NCBI RefSeq assembly: GCF_014773385.1
Contig: NZ_JACXAI010000015.1
Span: forward strand, 1 to 45,483
Direction of reading: 5' to 3'
Source: Metabacillus arenae
GTDB taxonomy: Bacteria; Bacillota; Bacilli; Bacillales; Bacillaceae
DNA length: 45,483 nt
Part shown: one piece after another, positions 24,146-31,653 of the stretch
How positions within the stretch are numbered: position 1 is the stretch's first letter
Layout of the letters: each line of letters begins with the position of its first letter
Notes under the pieces: generated by a model
Told to the model about the DNA's origin: nothing
The model's input: the letters and a program-made list of their open reading frames with translations, nothing else
Databases searched by the model: none
Made by a program: the position numbers and the translations under genes

Positions 24146-24829
24146 ATGCTTTTTTTTATCGGAACATTAATATTTCTATTACTGTTAACCATTATCGTTA
24201 TTCGATTTATGGGTAAATCAGCTTTAGCACAATTTACTCCCCATGACTTAGCTGCATTATTTTTTATCATTACCCTCGCTATTAAACCCATTCAGGTGAA
24301 GGGGGTTAGTCAAGCAGTCATCGGTATTGTCATAGTCATTGTGGTACATATCGTCTTGACAAAGCTTAGTCTTTATCGCTTGCTAAATCGATATGTCATT
24401 GGAGAACCTACTATATTAATTAAACATGGCAAGTTGATCAAAAAGAACTTAGAGTCCAGTCGTCTGTCTTTACGGGAATTAGTGTCAAGTATTAGAAATA
24501 AAGGATATCCTGATATTGCTGATATCCAGTATGCTATTCTTGAACCAAACGGTGAAATCAGTGTTTTGCCAAAAGAGGACACATTGCCAGTAACTCCAAA
24601 ATTATTAGACCATCAAGTGACTTATCAAGGGCTGCCGCTTGCTGTTGTCATCGAGGGGAACATCCAGTTTCATAATTTGAAATTAATCAATAAGGATGAA
24701 AAATGGCTCAGAAAAGAACTTGAAGCGGCTGGGTATTCAAAATTGAATACAATTTTTTATGCGTCGGTTCGAGATACCAATCATTCATTAAAAGTCGATG
24801 ATGGGAAAGGAAATCTGGGATCAATATAA
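24146..24829 (+). CDS. DUF421 membrane protein (YetF/YdfS type)
   Basis: 227 residues: three N-terminal membrane helices (about 3-20, 33-50, 55-75) with GKSALAQFTPHDLAALF in the first loop, then a cytoplasmic YetF-type domain. The domain shows the characteristic GEPTILIKHGKL, and later DIQYAILEPNGEISVLPK. The family is widespread in spore-formers; its function is not established, with a link to spore germination or envelope reported for some members. AGAGGTG lies before the ATG at 24146; the longer frame to 24098 has none. It is probably monocistronic or followed by the 45-residue ORF. Confidence 0.9.
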   Translation: MLFFIGTLIFLLLLTIIVIRFMGKSALAQFTPHDLAALFFIITLAIKPIQVKGVSQAVIGIVIVIVVHIVLTKLSLYRLLNRYVIGEPTILIKHGKLIKKNLESSRLSLRELVSSIRNKGYPDIADIQYAILEPNGEISVLPKEDTLPVTPKLLDHQVTYQGLPLAVVIEGNIQFHNLKLINKDEKWLRKELEAAGYSKLNTIFYASVRDTNHSLKVDDGKGNLGSI

Positions 24830-24984
24830 TTCGTTCCATAATCAGGGATAGTATAATAATTTTAAGCAGAATAGTTTTTCGTTTTTTTGAAACTCCCTTT
24901 TTAAATTACATATAGATTTTGAATGGTAAAAATAAGATAAAACCAGGCGATGACCAACATGCCAGAGTATAGGAATGATAATTT

Positions 24985-25122
24985 GTGAAGGGTAAGGAAA
25001 AAAATCAAAGCAAAATGAATATTGATCATAAGTTAGAACAGAAGAAAATCAAAAATGACAAAAAGGATACGATCCTTTCAGAAAAATTAAGATATGAAAA
25101 TGCAGATGAAATATATGAATAG
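24985..25122 (+). CDS. Small highly charged ORF (45 residues)
   Basis: GTG at 24985 to TAG at 25122. Very Lys/Glu-rich (MKGKEKNQSKMNIDHKLEQ start, ending ENADEIYE) and without hydrophobic segments. After the TAG the same frame stays open to 25202 (TAYVFTRMQILTNRIEE), which could be the rest of a gene broken by a nonsense mutation. Weak ribosome site (AGGAATGATAATTT). A terminator follows at 25249. Whether this is expressed is uncertain; the surrounding 24830-25421 gap holds nothing else. Confidence 0.35.
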   Translation: MKGKEKNQSKMNIDHKLEQKKIKNDKKDTILSEKLRYENADEIYE

Positions 25123-25248
25123 TTAGACCTTGATAAAACTGCTTATGTTTTCACTCGAATGCAAATTCTAACGAATCGAATTGAGGAATCACCTATTTTT
25201 TGAAAAAGATTTGTTTTAGTGAAACCAACTTTTTCCTCGAATCCTTTC

Positions 25249-25286
25249 AGCTGGTTAATAGCGATTGCTATAACCGGCTTTTTTTT
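25249..25286 (+). terminator. Terminator before the ABC operon
   Basis: AGCTGGTTA / TAACCGGCT stem around a 13-nt loop that itself can pair (TAGC...GCTA), followed by T8. Confidence 0.85.
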
Positions 25287-25421
25287 GTTTGTTAAAAGGA
25301 ACCATGAAAAACGTATTGAGTAAAAAAATCCTTTTTAACCTATTTTTAAACTGAATCTTTATTTGTTTTAAATGTAGAAATTTATACTGATTATAAATCA
25401 AACAGAAGGGAGCCTGAAGTA

Positions 25422-26354
25422 ATGCGACAATTAGAACCATTATTACAAGCAGAAAATGTTCATGTGTCAGTTGGAAAAAAAGCAATTTTAAAAGATATTC
25501 ATTTATCTTTTGAAAAGGGGAAAATTTATGGTCTATTAGGTCCAAATGGTGCGGGGAAAACTACATTATTAAAGGTTCTGCTGGGGGTTTTTCCACCTAC
25601 AAAAGGGTCGATTGCTTTTGATCATCATGACTTATATAAAAGTTCTAATATGAGTGCCATACATTCGATTGGAAGTATCATTGAGTTTCCAGGTTTTTAT
25701 GATAATTTAACTTTATATGAAAATATCGAGCTGCATTTAAAATACTTAAAATTGGATTACTCCAAAGAGGAAATAGTCAAAGTATTGCTTGATGTGGGGC
25801 TGCATGAGCATAAGGATAAGCTTTTTTCACAAACATCACTTGGCATGAAGCAGCGACTGGGGATAGGTAGAGCCATTGCCCATCATCCTAAACTTCTACT
25901 GTTGGATGAACCGACGAACGGTCTGGATCCTCAAGGGATTAAAGAGGTTAGGGAAATGCTGCTAAGGATTGTAAAAGATAGAGAGGTAACAGTTATAGTG
26001 TCCAGTCATCTGTTGAGTGAAATTAATTTGATGGCAGATGAACTGATTATTATGAATAACGGGGAAGTTGTTTTTGAATCTAAATCCTTGAAAAGAACTC
26101 AAGAAATCTTCTTATATAAATTCCCTGTAAAACATTTAGACAGAGCTTTAATAGATAAAATATCTGAACATGTTCTAACAAGCGGTAAAGCATATAACGA
26201 ATTTATTTCTGCTTTAAATCCAGAAAAATTAAGTAAGGAACTAAAGAATTATAGTGTTTCTTACAATGAAATGGAAGTGAAAGTTCTTTCTTTAGAAGAT
26301 CTCTATTTAAAATTAATTGCAAAGGTGAAGACGAATGAATTTATTAGTGCGTAA
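25422..26354 (+). CDS. ABC transporter ATPase, BcrA/peptide-resistance type
   Basis: 310 residues. Walker A GPNGAGKT (40-47), ABC signature SLGMKQR (139-145), Walker B LLLLDEP (158-164), then an H-loop in VSSHLL. The SLGMKQRLGIGRA form of the signature and the C-terminal extension of about 90 residues are typical of bacitracin/lantibiotic-resistance exporters (BcrA, NatA-like). GAAGGGAGCC precedes the ATG. It overlaps the permease gene by 20 bp and is the first of four plus-strand genes. Export substrate unknown. Confidence 0.92.
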   Translation: MRQLEPLLQAENVHVSVGKKAILKDIHLSFEKGKIYGLLGPNGAGKTTLLKVLLGVFPPTKGSIAFDHHDLYKSSNMSAIHSIGSIIEFPGFYDNLTLYENIELHLKYLKLDYSKEEIVKVLLDVGLHEHKDKLFSQTSLGMKQRLGIGRAIAHHPKLLLLDEPTNGLDPQGIKEVREMLLRIVKDREVTVIVSSHLLSEINLMADELIIMNNGEVVFESKSLKRTQEIFLYKFPVKHLDRALIDKISEHVLTSGKAYNEFISALNPEKLSKELKNYSVSYNEMEVKVLSLEDLYLKLIAKVKTNEFISA

Positions 26355-27069
26355 TGAATTTATGAAATTAAAAAGATTAAAATCAGTTTATCTTGTCTTG
26401 CTCTTTGGCTTTTTCCCGTACATTGTTAATACAATGGGTTTGTTTTTCATGGATATCGAGTTTGATTGGGAAAAATACTATATGTTTGTTTACAACCAAT
26501 ATGCCGTGCTTCTTCCTACTGTCATTTTCATCTTTTCAGGATTCTATTTTAATATCGAATTTAAAAATAAAACGGTATTAAATTGGATGGCATATCCCTA
26601 TAACAAATTTCAACTCATCATTTCTAAAATTTTAGCAATCTATTTTTTATTGTTTGGCATTTCTTTCGTCAATCACATCATCCATTTAACTACTTTATGG
26701 CTGGTTTTTAAAAACGATATATTATTTTCAGAGTTATTGACACTTTTCCTCACATCAATGATTTTTACAGTTTTAAGTTTGTTGATTATTCCAATTGCTG
26801 GATTAGTGGCATTTATGACTAAAAACATTGTAGTAGTGATGATATTAGGAGTTGCTTCATTTTTTATCATGACAGTTCTTTTAGGTGCAGATCTTTCGAT
26901 TATTTTCCCATTCTCCTATATATACCGAATAAGTATTCAAACATATATCAGCTCAATGGGGTATTCAGAGATCGGCCTGCAAACAGGAGGGGCAGTGATA
27001 TTAGCAGCATACGTATCCATATCACTTCTGGGGCTTTATCTTTATTCTAAGAAAGTAAGGGTTTTTTAA
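26335..27069 (+). CDS. ABC-2 type permease partner
   Basis: 244 residues with six predicted membrane helices; start MNLLVRNEFMKLKRLKSVYL is typical of BcrB/NatB-like permeases. It works with the ATPase encoded directly upstream, whose last 20 bp contain this start with GGTGAAG as ribosome site. Likely moves a hydrophobic peptide or antibiotic out of the membrane; inferred from family. Confidence 0.88.
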   Translation: MNLLVRNEFMKLKRLKSVYLVLLFGFFPYIVNTMGLFFMDIEFDWEKYYMFVYNQYAVLLPTVIFIFSGFYFNIEFKNKTVLNWMAYPYNKFQLIISKILAIYFLLFGISFVNHIIHLTTLWLVFKNDILFSELLTLFLTSMIFTVLSLLIIPIAGLVAFMTKNIVVVMILGVASFFIMTVLLGADLSIIFPFSYIYRISIQTYISSMGYSEIGLQTGGAVILAAYVSISLLGLYLYSKKVRVF

Positions 27070-27087
27070 TTAAAGGAGGCGTTCGAT

Positions 27088-27276
27088 TTGGAACAGATTT
27101 TATTTTTAATTTCAATGGCATCATTAGGAATTTCCGTTATTATATTTATTGCGAAGGTATTAAGCGGCGGCTTAGGAGAAGCATTTAAACTATCTAACAA
27201 ATCCACGCAAACAATGTTCGGAATCTTTCTCTTATATGTCATCACTTTTGCTGGTTTTCTATTTATCAGTAATTGA
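27088..27276 (+). CDS. Small two-helix membrane protein of the ABC operon
   Basis: 62 residues starting at TTG 27088 with AAAGGAGG 8 nt upstream. Two hydrophobic helices (about 4-24 and 43-61) flank a polar loop GGLGEAFKLSNKSTQTM. Not recognised. It lies 18 bp after the permease, so it is probably a third component or an accessory immunity-like peptide. Confidence 0.75.
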   Translation: MEQILFLISMASLGISVIIFIAKVLSGGLGEAFKLSNKSTQTMFGIFLLYVITFAGFLFISN

Positions 27277-27311
27277 TCGTTTAATGGTTTTGGCCCTGAG
27301 GAGGAAAAAGC

Positions 27312-27761
27312 ATGATAAAAAGCTTAAATGTTAACAATGCAGAAATGGCAGAAAAAATACTGAATGTACAAATACCAGCCTATAAGGTTGAGGCAGAAAT
27401 GATTAATTTCCATGGGATCCCTCAATTAAAAGATACACCTGGAACTATAATGAATTCTAAGGAAAAGTTCCTTGGATTTATGCTGGAAGATGAGTTGGCC
27501 GGCTTTATTTCCTATACTGAAAATCATATTGCAATTGAAATTTGCAGGTTGGTTGTTCATCCTAGTCATTTTCGAAAAGGAATTGCTAGGAAACTAGTCG
27601 CTTTTGTGATGATGAATATGGTGAAAGATAAAAAAGCAGTTGTAAGTACTGGGGCAAAAAATCTGCCAGCAAAAAAACTATACAAAAGCTTTGGCTTTAA
27701 AGAAGTAAAGGACATTGAAGTTGCTCAAGCGGTATATATAACTTTATTGGAAAAAATATAA
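27312..27761 (+). CDS. GNAT-family N-acetyltransferase
   Basis: 149 residues of the GNAT fold: the core ICRLVVHPSHFRKGIARKLVAFVM (acetyl-CoA binding motif R/Q-x-x-G-x-A, here RKGIAR) and the KKLYKSFGFKEV end motif are visible. GGAGGAAAAAGC precedes the ATG. It is 35 bp after the small membrane protein and most likely in the same operon; acceptor unknown. Confidence 0.88.
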   Translation: MIKSLNVNNAEMAEKILNVQIPAYKVEAEMINFHGIPQLKDTPGTIMNSKEKFLGFMLEDELAGFISYTENHIAIEICRLVVHPSHFRKGIARKLVAFVMMNMVKDKKAVVSTGAKNLPAKKLYKSFGFKEVKDIEVAQAVYITLLEKI

Positions 27762-27925
27762 TTTTCACTCAAGAAATGAAGGAATCGGCAACTAACCTAG
27801 GGCAAAAACAAGACCTCCATGACAGAGAGGTATTAAAGATCGACTTGTGAGCTAGAGGGACTTCTTGGACAATAGAAGCTCACTTTCATCCCTCAATAAC
27901 TAAAGGAACTTAAAAGTTCTGTTAA

Positions 27926-28127
27926 GAACGAAAAGCTCAGGGGCGCTAGTCCTTCGGCGACCAGCATTCGGGCGAGCCGGCAGGGATTGGCTTATGAGCT
28001 AAGGACCGATGGGGCCTGGCCGGCAAAGGCGTCACGTCCTTATGCCTGCCGGCACTAGGACGACCTGTCCGCCTGAGCTGGACAATGATAACAAACTTTC
28101 ATGCGTTAATACTTTAATCTGCTTAAA
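27926..28127 (+). repeat. Dispersed GC-rich intergenic repeat, copy B (longest)
   Basis: Same block order as copy A, with an extra internal palindromic insert of about 60 bp between the GCCGGCAG block and the terminal GAGCTGGACA (GGCCTGGCCGGCA ... TGCCTGCCGGCA). The tail CGTTAATACTTTAAT is shared with copy A. ORFs read through it are not coding. The 27762-27925 part of the gap shows nothing else. Confidence 0.85.
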
Positions 28128-28128
28128 C

Positions 28129-28162
28129 ACAAAAAAGGAAGAACTGGTCCATCAGTTCTTCC
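28129..28162 (-). terminator. KGG-protein gene terminator
   Basis: GGAAGAACTG / CAGTTCTTCC hairpin with a 6-nt loop and a T-run on the minus strand, just after the stop codon. Confidence 0.9.
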
Positions 28163-28169
28163 CTTCTCT

Positions 28170-28385
28170 TTATGAGTTATTGTCGTTATTACCGCTTTGG
28201 CGTCCGCCCTTAGATCCAATTTCACGGTAGAAATCCTTATCGTGATTTTTTCTAGTTTGCTCTCCACCTTTTTCACCGATTTCCTGGTAGAATTCTTTAT
28301 CGTGATTTTCTCTTGTTTTTTCTCCGCCTTTTCTTCCAGCTTCCTCACGACTCATTTTGTTATCATTGTTATTGTTTTGTGCCAT
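28170..28385 (-). CDS. KGG-repeat general stress protein (GsiB/Con-10/YciG-like)
   Basis: 71 residues, very hydrophilic, with three copies of the stress-protein unit: AGRKGGEKTRENHDKEFYQEI, IGEKGGEQTRKNHDKDFYREI and IGSKGGRQS. Such proteins (GsiB of B. subtilis is the longer relative) accumulate under heat, salt and starvation and act like LEA-type protectants. AAAAGGAGGAATTAAAA precedes the ATG. A sigma-B-like promoter lies 37-61 bp upstream. Confidence 0.9.
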   Translation of the reverse strand: MAQNNNNDNKMSREEAGRKGGEKTRENHDKEFYQEIGEKGGEQTRKNHDKDFYREIGSKGGRQSGNNDNNS

Positions 28386-28421
28386 TTTTAATTCCTCCTT
28401 TTTTAGTGCAGTACTTTTAAA

Positions 28422-28446
28422 CTACCTCCCTCTCATTCTATTAAAC
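28422..28446 (-). promoter_or_regulatory. Sigma-B-like promoter of the KGG gene
   Basis: On the minus strand GTTTAA (28446-28441), 13 nt, AGGTAG (28427-28422). The -35 is perfect; the -10 matches GGGTAT at 4 of 6. Confidence 0.55.
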
Positions 28447-28490
28447 GTTATTTTCTAAAAATAGTAGTTTTCTCCTCCTTGCTTGGTTGC

Positions 28491-28499
28491 TGGTATAAT
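28491..28499 (+). promoter_or_regulatory. Extended -10 promoter of the DUF523 gene
   Basis: TGGTATAAT: a TGn motif joined to a perfect TATAAT, about 98 bp before the DUF523 start. Confidence 0.45.
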
Positions 28500-28596
28500 A
28501 GTCTAAAGGTGTGAGATTACAAGTTGAACGAGGGATTTTATTTAAAACAATCCAACCCTTTAAAAGAAATTTTTTATACTTGAGGAGTAATCAAAT

Positions 28597-29061
28597 ATGA
28601 TTCTAGTTAGTTCTTGTCTTGCGGGGATAAAATGCCGATATAATGGTACTGACAGCTTGGAAAATACCATCCAACAATTAGTTAACCAAAAGAAAGCGAC
28701 CATGGTTTGCCCAGAGTTATTAGGGGGCTTTTCTACTCCAAGGGAACCAGCAGAAATTATCGGTGGTACTGGAATAGATGTGTTAAATGGGACAGCAAAA
28801 GTTGTTGAAAAGTCTGGAAAAAACGTAACAGACCTTTATATAAAAGGTGCCTATCAAACGTTGAAGATGGCAAAAGATTTGAATGCAACATACATAGTAT
28901 TAAAAGAGGCAAGCCCATCATGCGGGTCCCAAATGATTTACAATGGCAATTTTCAAAATGAAAAAATTCCTGGAGAGGGTGTTACCTCTGCCTTGTTAAC
29001 AAATGAAGGTTTTAAAGTTATCTCAGAGAAGGAATTGGCAAAGCTTAAACTATTGAGCTAG
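28597..29061 (+). CDS. DUF523 protein (TudS-like thiouracil desulfidase family)
   Basis: 154 residues. The three family cysteines expected to hold an Fe-S cluster are present: Cys7 (SSCLAG), Cys38 (VCPELLGG) and Cys109 (SPSCGS); Cys13 is additional. TudS-type members desulfurate thiouracil with a [4Fe-4S] cluster; other DUF523 proteins are uncharacterised. CTTGAGGAGTAATCAAAT precedes the ATG. Stands alone. Confidence 0.85.
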   Translation: MILVSSCLAGIKCRYNGTDSLENTIQQLVNQKKATMVCPELLGGFSTPREPAEIIGGTGIDVLNGTAKVVEKSGKNVTDLYIKGAYQTLKMAKDLNATYIVLKEASPSCGSQMIYNGNFQNEKIPGEGVTSALLTNEGFKVISEKELAKLKLLS

Positions 29062-29126
29062 CCATATTGGATGACGTTATTTCTATTCTTAAGATTCTTA
29101 AACGACTTAGATAGTGAGGTAATTTA

Positions 29127-29228
29127 GTGAATGAGAAAAACTCGATTTTAGCAATCCTTATCTTAACGAGCAGCATAATTCATAGAACCTTCTACAATAG
29201 AAAAAACAAAAAAGAATACCCCAAATAA
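29127..29228 (+). CDS. Small hydrophobic peptide ORF (33 residues)
   Basis: GTG at 29127 to TAA at 29228 with GTGAGGTAATTTA upstream. One hydrophobic segment (ILAILILTSSIIH) and a basic tail (RKNKKEYPK), the layout of small membrane peptides. Not recognised and unsupported by other evidence. The remaining gap before the sigma gene holds nothing clear. Confidence 0.35.
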   Translation: MNEKNSILAILILTSSIIHRTFYNRKNKKEYPK

Positions 29229-29437
29229 ATAAGGTACTATTTCCCCATGTAAATAACGATAATAGAGTGTAAAATTACACTTAATTACAATTTATCCCAC
29301 TATTAAGGGATAACCCTTCTCATCATTAAGAGAAATATAAAGAAAAGATAGATAAATGATAGTTTCCATGAATGATCTAGTCAAGTAATGATGTAGAAAT
29401 TCCCTCTAATGGGATTTAGTTATACAAGGAGGTTTGC

Positions 29438-29947
29438 ATGAAACATTATGCTTTGAATGACGAGATGAGTGAGTACTTAAAATTTATTTATAGATATCTT
29501 TTACAAAAAGGAGCAAGTAAACATGATGCTGAAGATATTATCCAGGAGACCATTTATCGGTTTCTTTCACAAGAACAGTCTAACGAGATTAGGAATGTGA
29601 ACGCTTGGTTTTTTAAGGTGGCATTAAATCAATTTTACGATACTCGCAGAAATTATGATAAGCAAAGGAAGATTTTGCTTAAGCATGAGATTAATAGATG
29701 GATAGAAGAACAAACTCCTGAAGCCTCGACTTTAAAAAGTGAGGAATCACAAGATATACATAGCATTCTTAATAAGCTTAAACCAAGACACAAGCAATTT
29801 CTTCTTTTAAAATATACTGTAGGGTTAAAATTGACAGAAATAGCGGAGCTTTTTCAATTAAAAGTCAGCTCAACCAAAACCATTCTTCACCGGGCAAGAC
29901 AGGAATTCATAAAGGAATATGCTCATTATCAGAAAATCAATGGTTAA
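29438..29947 (+). CDS. ECF-like RNA polymerase sigma factor
   Basis: 169 residues with region 2 (GASKHDAEDIIQETIYRFL, then NAWFFKVALNQFYDTRR) and region 4 (LKPRHKQFLLLKYTVGLKLTEIAELF, then STKTILHRARQEF). Redirects RNA polymerase to an unknown regulon. CAAGGAGGTTTGC precedes the ATG. No anti-sigma factor gene follows; the next genes are DinB and a methyltransferase. No ECF-type autoregulatory promoter is evident. Confidence 0.88.
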   Translation: MKHYALNDEMSEYLKFIYRYLLQKGASKHDAEDIIQETIYRFLSQEQSNEIRNVNAWFFKVALNQFYDTRRNYDKQRKILLKHEINRWIEEQTPEASTLKSEESQDIHSILNKLKPRHKQFLLLKYTVGLKLTEIAELFQLKVSSTKTILHRARQEFIKEYAHYQKING

Positions 29948-30104
29948 CAATGCAACAGTTATGTTTCTATTAAGAATTTGATAGTCTCATATCAATATAA
30001 ATATTTAGAAGGAAGTAAGTACATCCTATGAACTTAAACGGATTCTTTAGACCCAATTCAACTTTTAAAAACTGGGTCGATAATCATTTTTAGAGGTGAG
30101 TAAT

Positions 30105-30617
30105 ATGATATTGGATCTAATAGGGGAGCAGAAAATGGATCCTATAGCAGGGATGCTGTATTCAATGGTTGAGGGTAATTTTCACCGTCTTAAATCAATT
30201 GTAAAAGATATGGATCAGGAAGAATTAGATTATAAAGGGCCAAATCATATCTACAATAGTACAGCACAACTATTAAGACATTTAGCTTTTGTCGATCTTA
30301 ATTGGATATATCGAATCAAGAATGAACCAATGCCAAAGTCTCTTAACGAAAAATATGGACCAATGGTTGATGAAAATAATCAGATTCCTTTAATCAAAGG
30401 AATTTCTTTAGAAAAACTATTAAACGATTATGATGAAATCTTTCATATGCTTAAGGGTCTCTGCTTTTGCTTGACAGACAATGATTTGAAAAAGACAGTA
30501 GAGTATGAAGGGGGAAAAAAAGCAACAGTACAATGGGGGCTATGGCATATCGCTGACCATAATAGATATCATCAGGCCCATATCAATCAGCTTCGTAAAT
30601 GGTTTTTAGAGCAGTAG
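30105..30617 (+). CDS. DinB-family protein
   Basis: About 170 residues of the DinB/YfiT four-helix fold. The three metal-binding histidines are identifiable: LLRHLAFVDLNW, and WHIADHNRYHQAHINQLRKW with two. In Bacilli such proteins act as metal-dependent, thiol-linked transferases or are of unknown role. The ATG at 30105 is chosen because TAGAGGTGAG is its ribosome site; a GTG at 30096 would lie inside it. Confidence 0.85.
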   Translation: MILDLIGEQKMDPIAGMLYSMVEGNFHRLKSIVKDMDQEELDYKGPNHIYNSTAQLLRHLAFVDLNWIYRIKNEPMPKSLNEKYGPMVDENNQIPLIKGISLEKLLNDYDEIFHMLKGLCFCLTDNDLKKTVEYEGGKKATVQWGLWHIADHNRYHQAHINQLRKWFLEQ

Positions 30618-30660
30618 GATATTGTTGCTTCCATAATACAATGATGAGGGGGAATACATA

Positions 30661-31371
30661 CTGTCTAAGTCTACAACAGAAACATATAATTTATTAGCTA
30701 AAACCTATGAAAAAGACATCGATATGGACAGCCCTTTTAATGCCGACTATGAACGGCCGGCAATGATGAAACAAATTCCTGAGCGATTGAGCGGAGTTCG
30801 TGTTTTAGATGCAGGATGTTCTGCTGGTTGGTATTCAGAAGCATTGGCTGATCGAGGAGCAAATGTTACTGGTATTGATATAAGTAAAGAAATGATAAAC
30901 ACAGCAAAGCGAAGACTAAAGGGGAAAGCAGCTGTTCTATGTCATGACTTAGAAAAAGCTTTACCATTTCCAGATCATGAGTTTGATATCATTGTTAGTT
31001 CATTAACCCTTCATTACTTAAAAGATTGGGAAAATACTTTCACCGAATTTCAAAGAGTTTTAAAGCCGAATGGGATGTTTTTATTTTCGACTCATCATCC
31101 TTTTATGGATTTTACTAGGTTTAATTGTGATAATTACTTTCAAAAAAACCTTTTAATAGATAAGTGGAATAAACCGGGTATAACAATTGATGTACAATTT
31201 TATAGGAGAGCTCTGCAGGATATCATTTCCGTGACCTCTCATTTTTTTTCGATTGAGAAATTAATCGAACCCCAACCAGAAGAAGCATTTAAAGAAAAAA
31301 ATCCAGACTCTTATCATTATTTAATGACAAATCCTCATTTTTTAATCATTCAAGCAAGGGTTAGAAATTAA
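30661..31371 (+). CDS. Class I SAM-dependent methyltransferase with probable CTG start
   Basis: The Rossmann SAM motif VRVLDAGCSAGWYS, acidic GIDISKEMI, and motif SSLTLHYL define a class I methyltransferase; substrate unknown. The first ATG of the frame (30724) would cut off a conserved N-terminal helix: upstream in frame lies SKSTTETYNLLAKTYEKDID, which matches family members that start with YDxxAxxYEKDxD. GAGGGGGAA stands 7 nt before a CTG at 30661, so CTG is proposed as start, giving 236 residues. It follows the DinB gene by 43 bp and may be co-transcribed. Confidence 0.82.
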   Translation: MSKSTTETYNLLAKTYEKDIDMDSPFNADYERPAMMKQIPERLSGVRVLDAGCSAGWYSEALADRGANVTGIDISKEMINTAKRRLKGKAAVLCHDLEKALPFPDHEFDIIVSSLTLHYLKDWENTFTEFQRVLKPNGMFLFSTHHPFMDFTRFNCDNYFQKNLLIDKWNKPGITIDVQFYRRALQDIISVTSHFFSIEKLIEPQPEEAFKEKNPDSYHYLMTNPHFLIIQARVRN

Positions 31372-31653
31372 AGAATTATCTAACTGGAAGTGTAAGTTTT
31401 TTAGGTTGATCTAAAGAAATTTGGGGGCTTTTTCAGCTTATTTAGAAAAGTGTGTGACTCTTCATACATCAAATAAAATATGTTTCTTTTGTGCTCTATC
31501 TTTTAAACTATTAAATCTAAAATATATTCCTTTTATTAGGCGTATTCTATCAATTTAAGACATTTTTCTATTTATTTCTTCCTTTTTAATAAAATTCCGA
31601 TTATTATAAAAAAACAAATTAATTTACTAGAATAATAGTTTGGGAGGAATTTT

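Noticed and set aside
28009-28230. 73-codon ORF across dispersed repeat copy B
   Set aside because: It is repeat sequence and a terminator, with no ribosome site.
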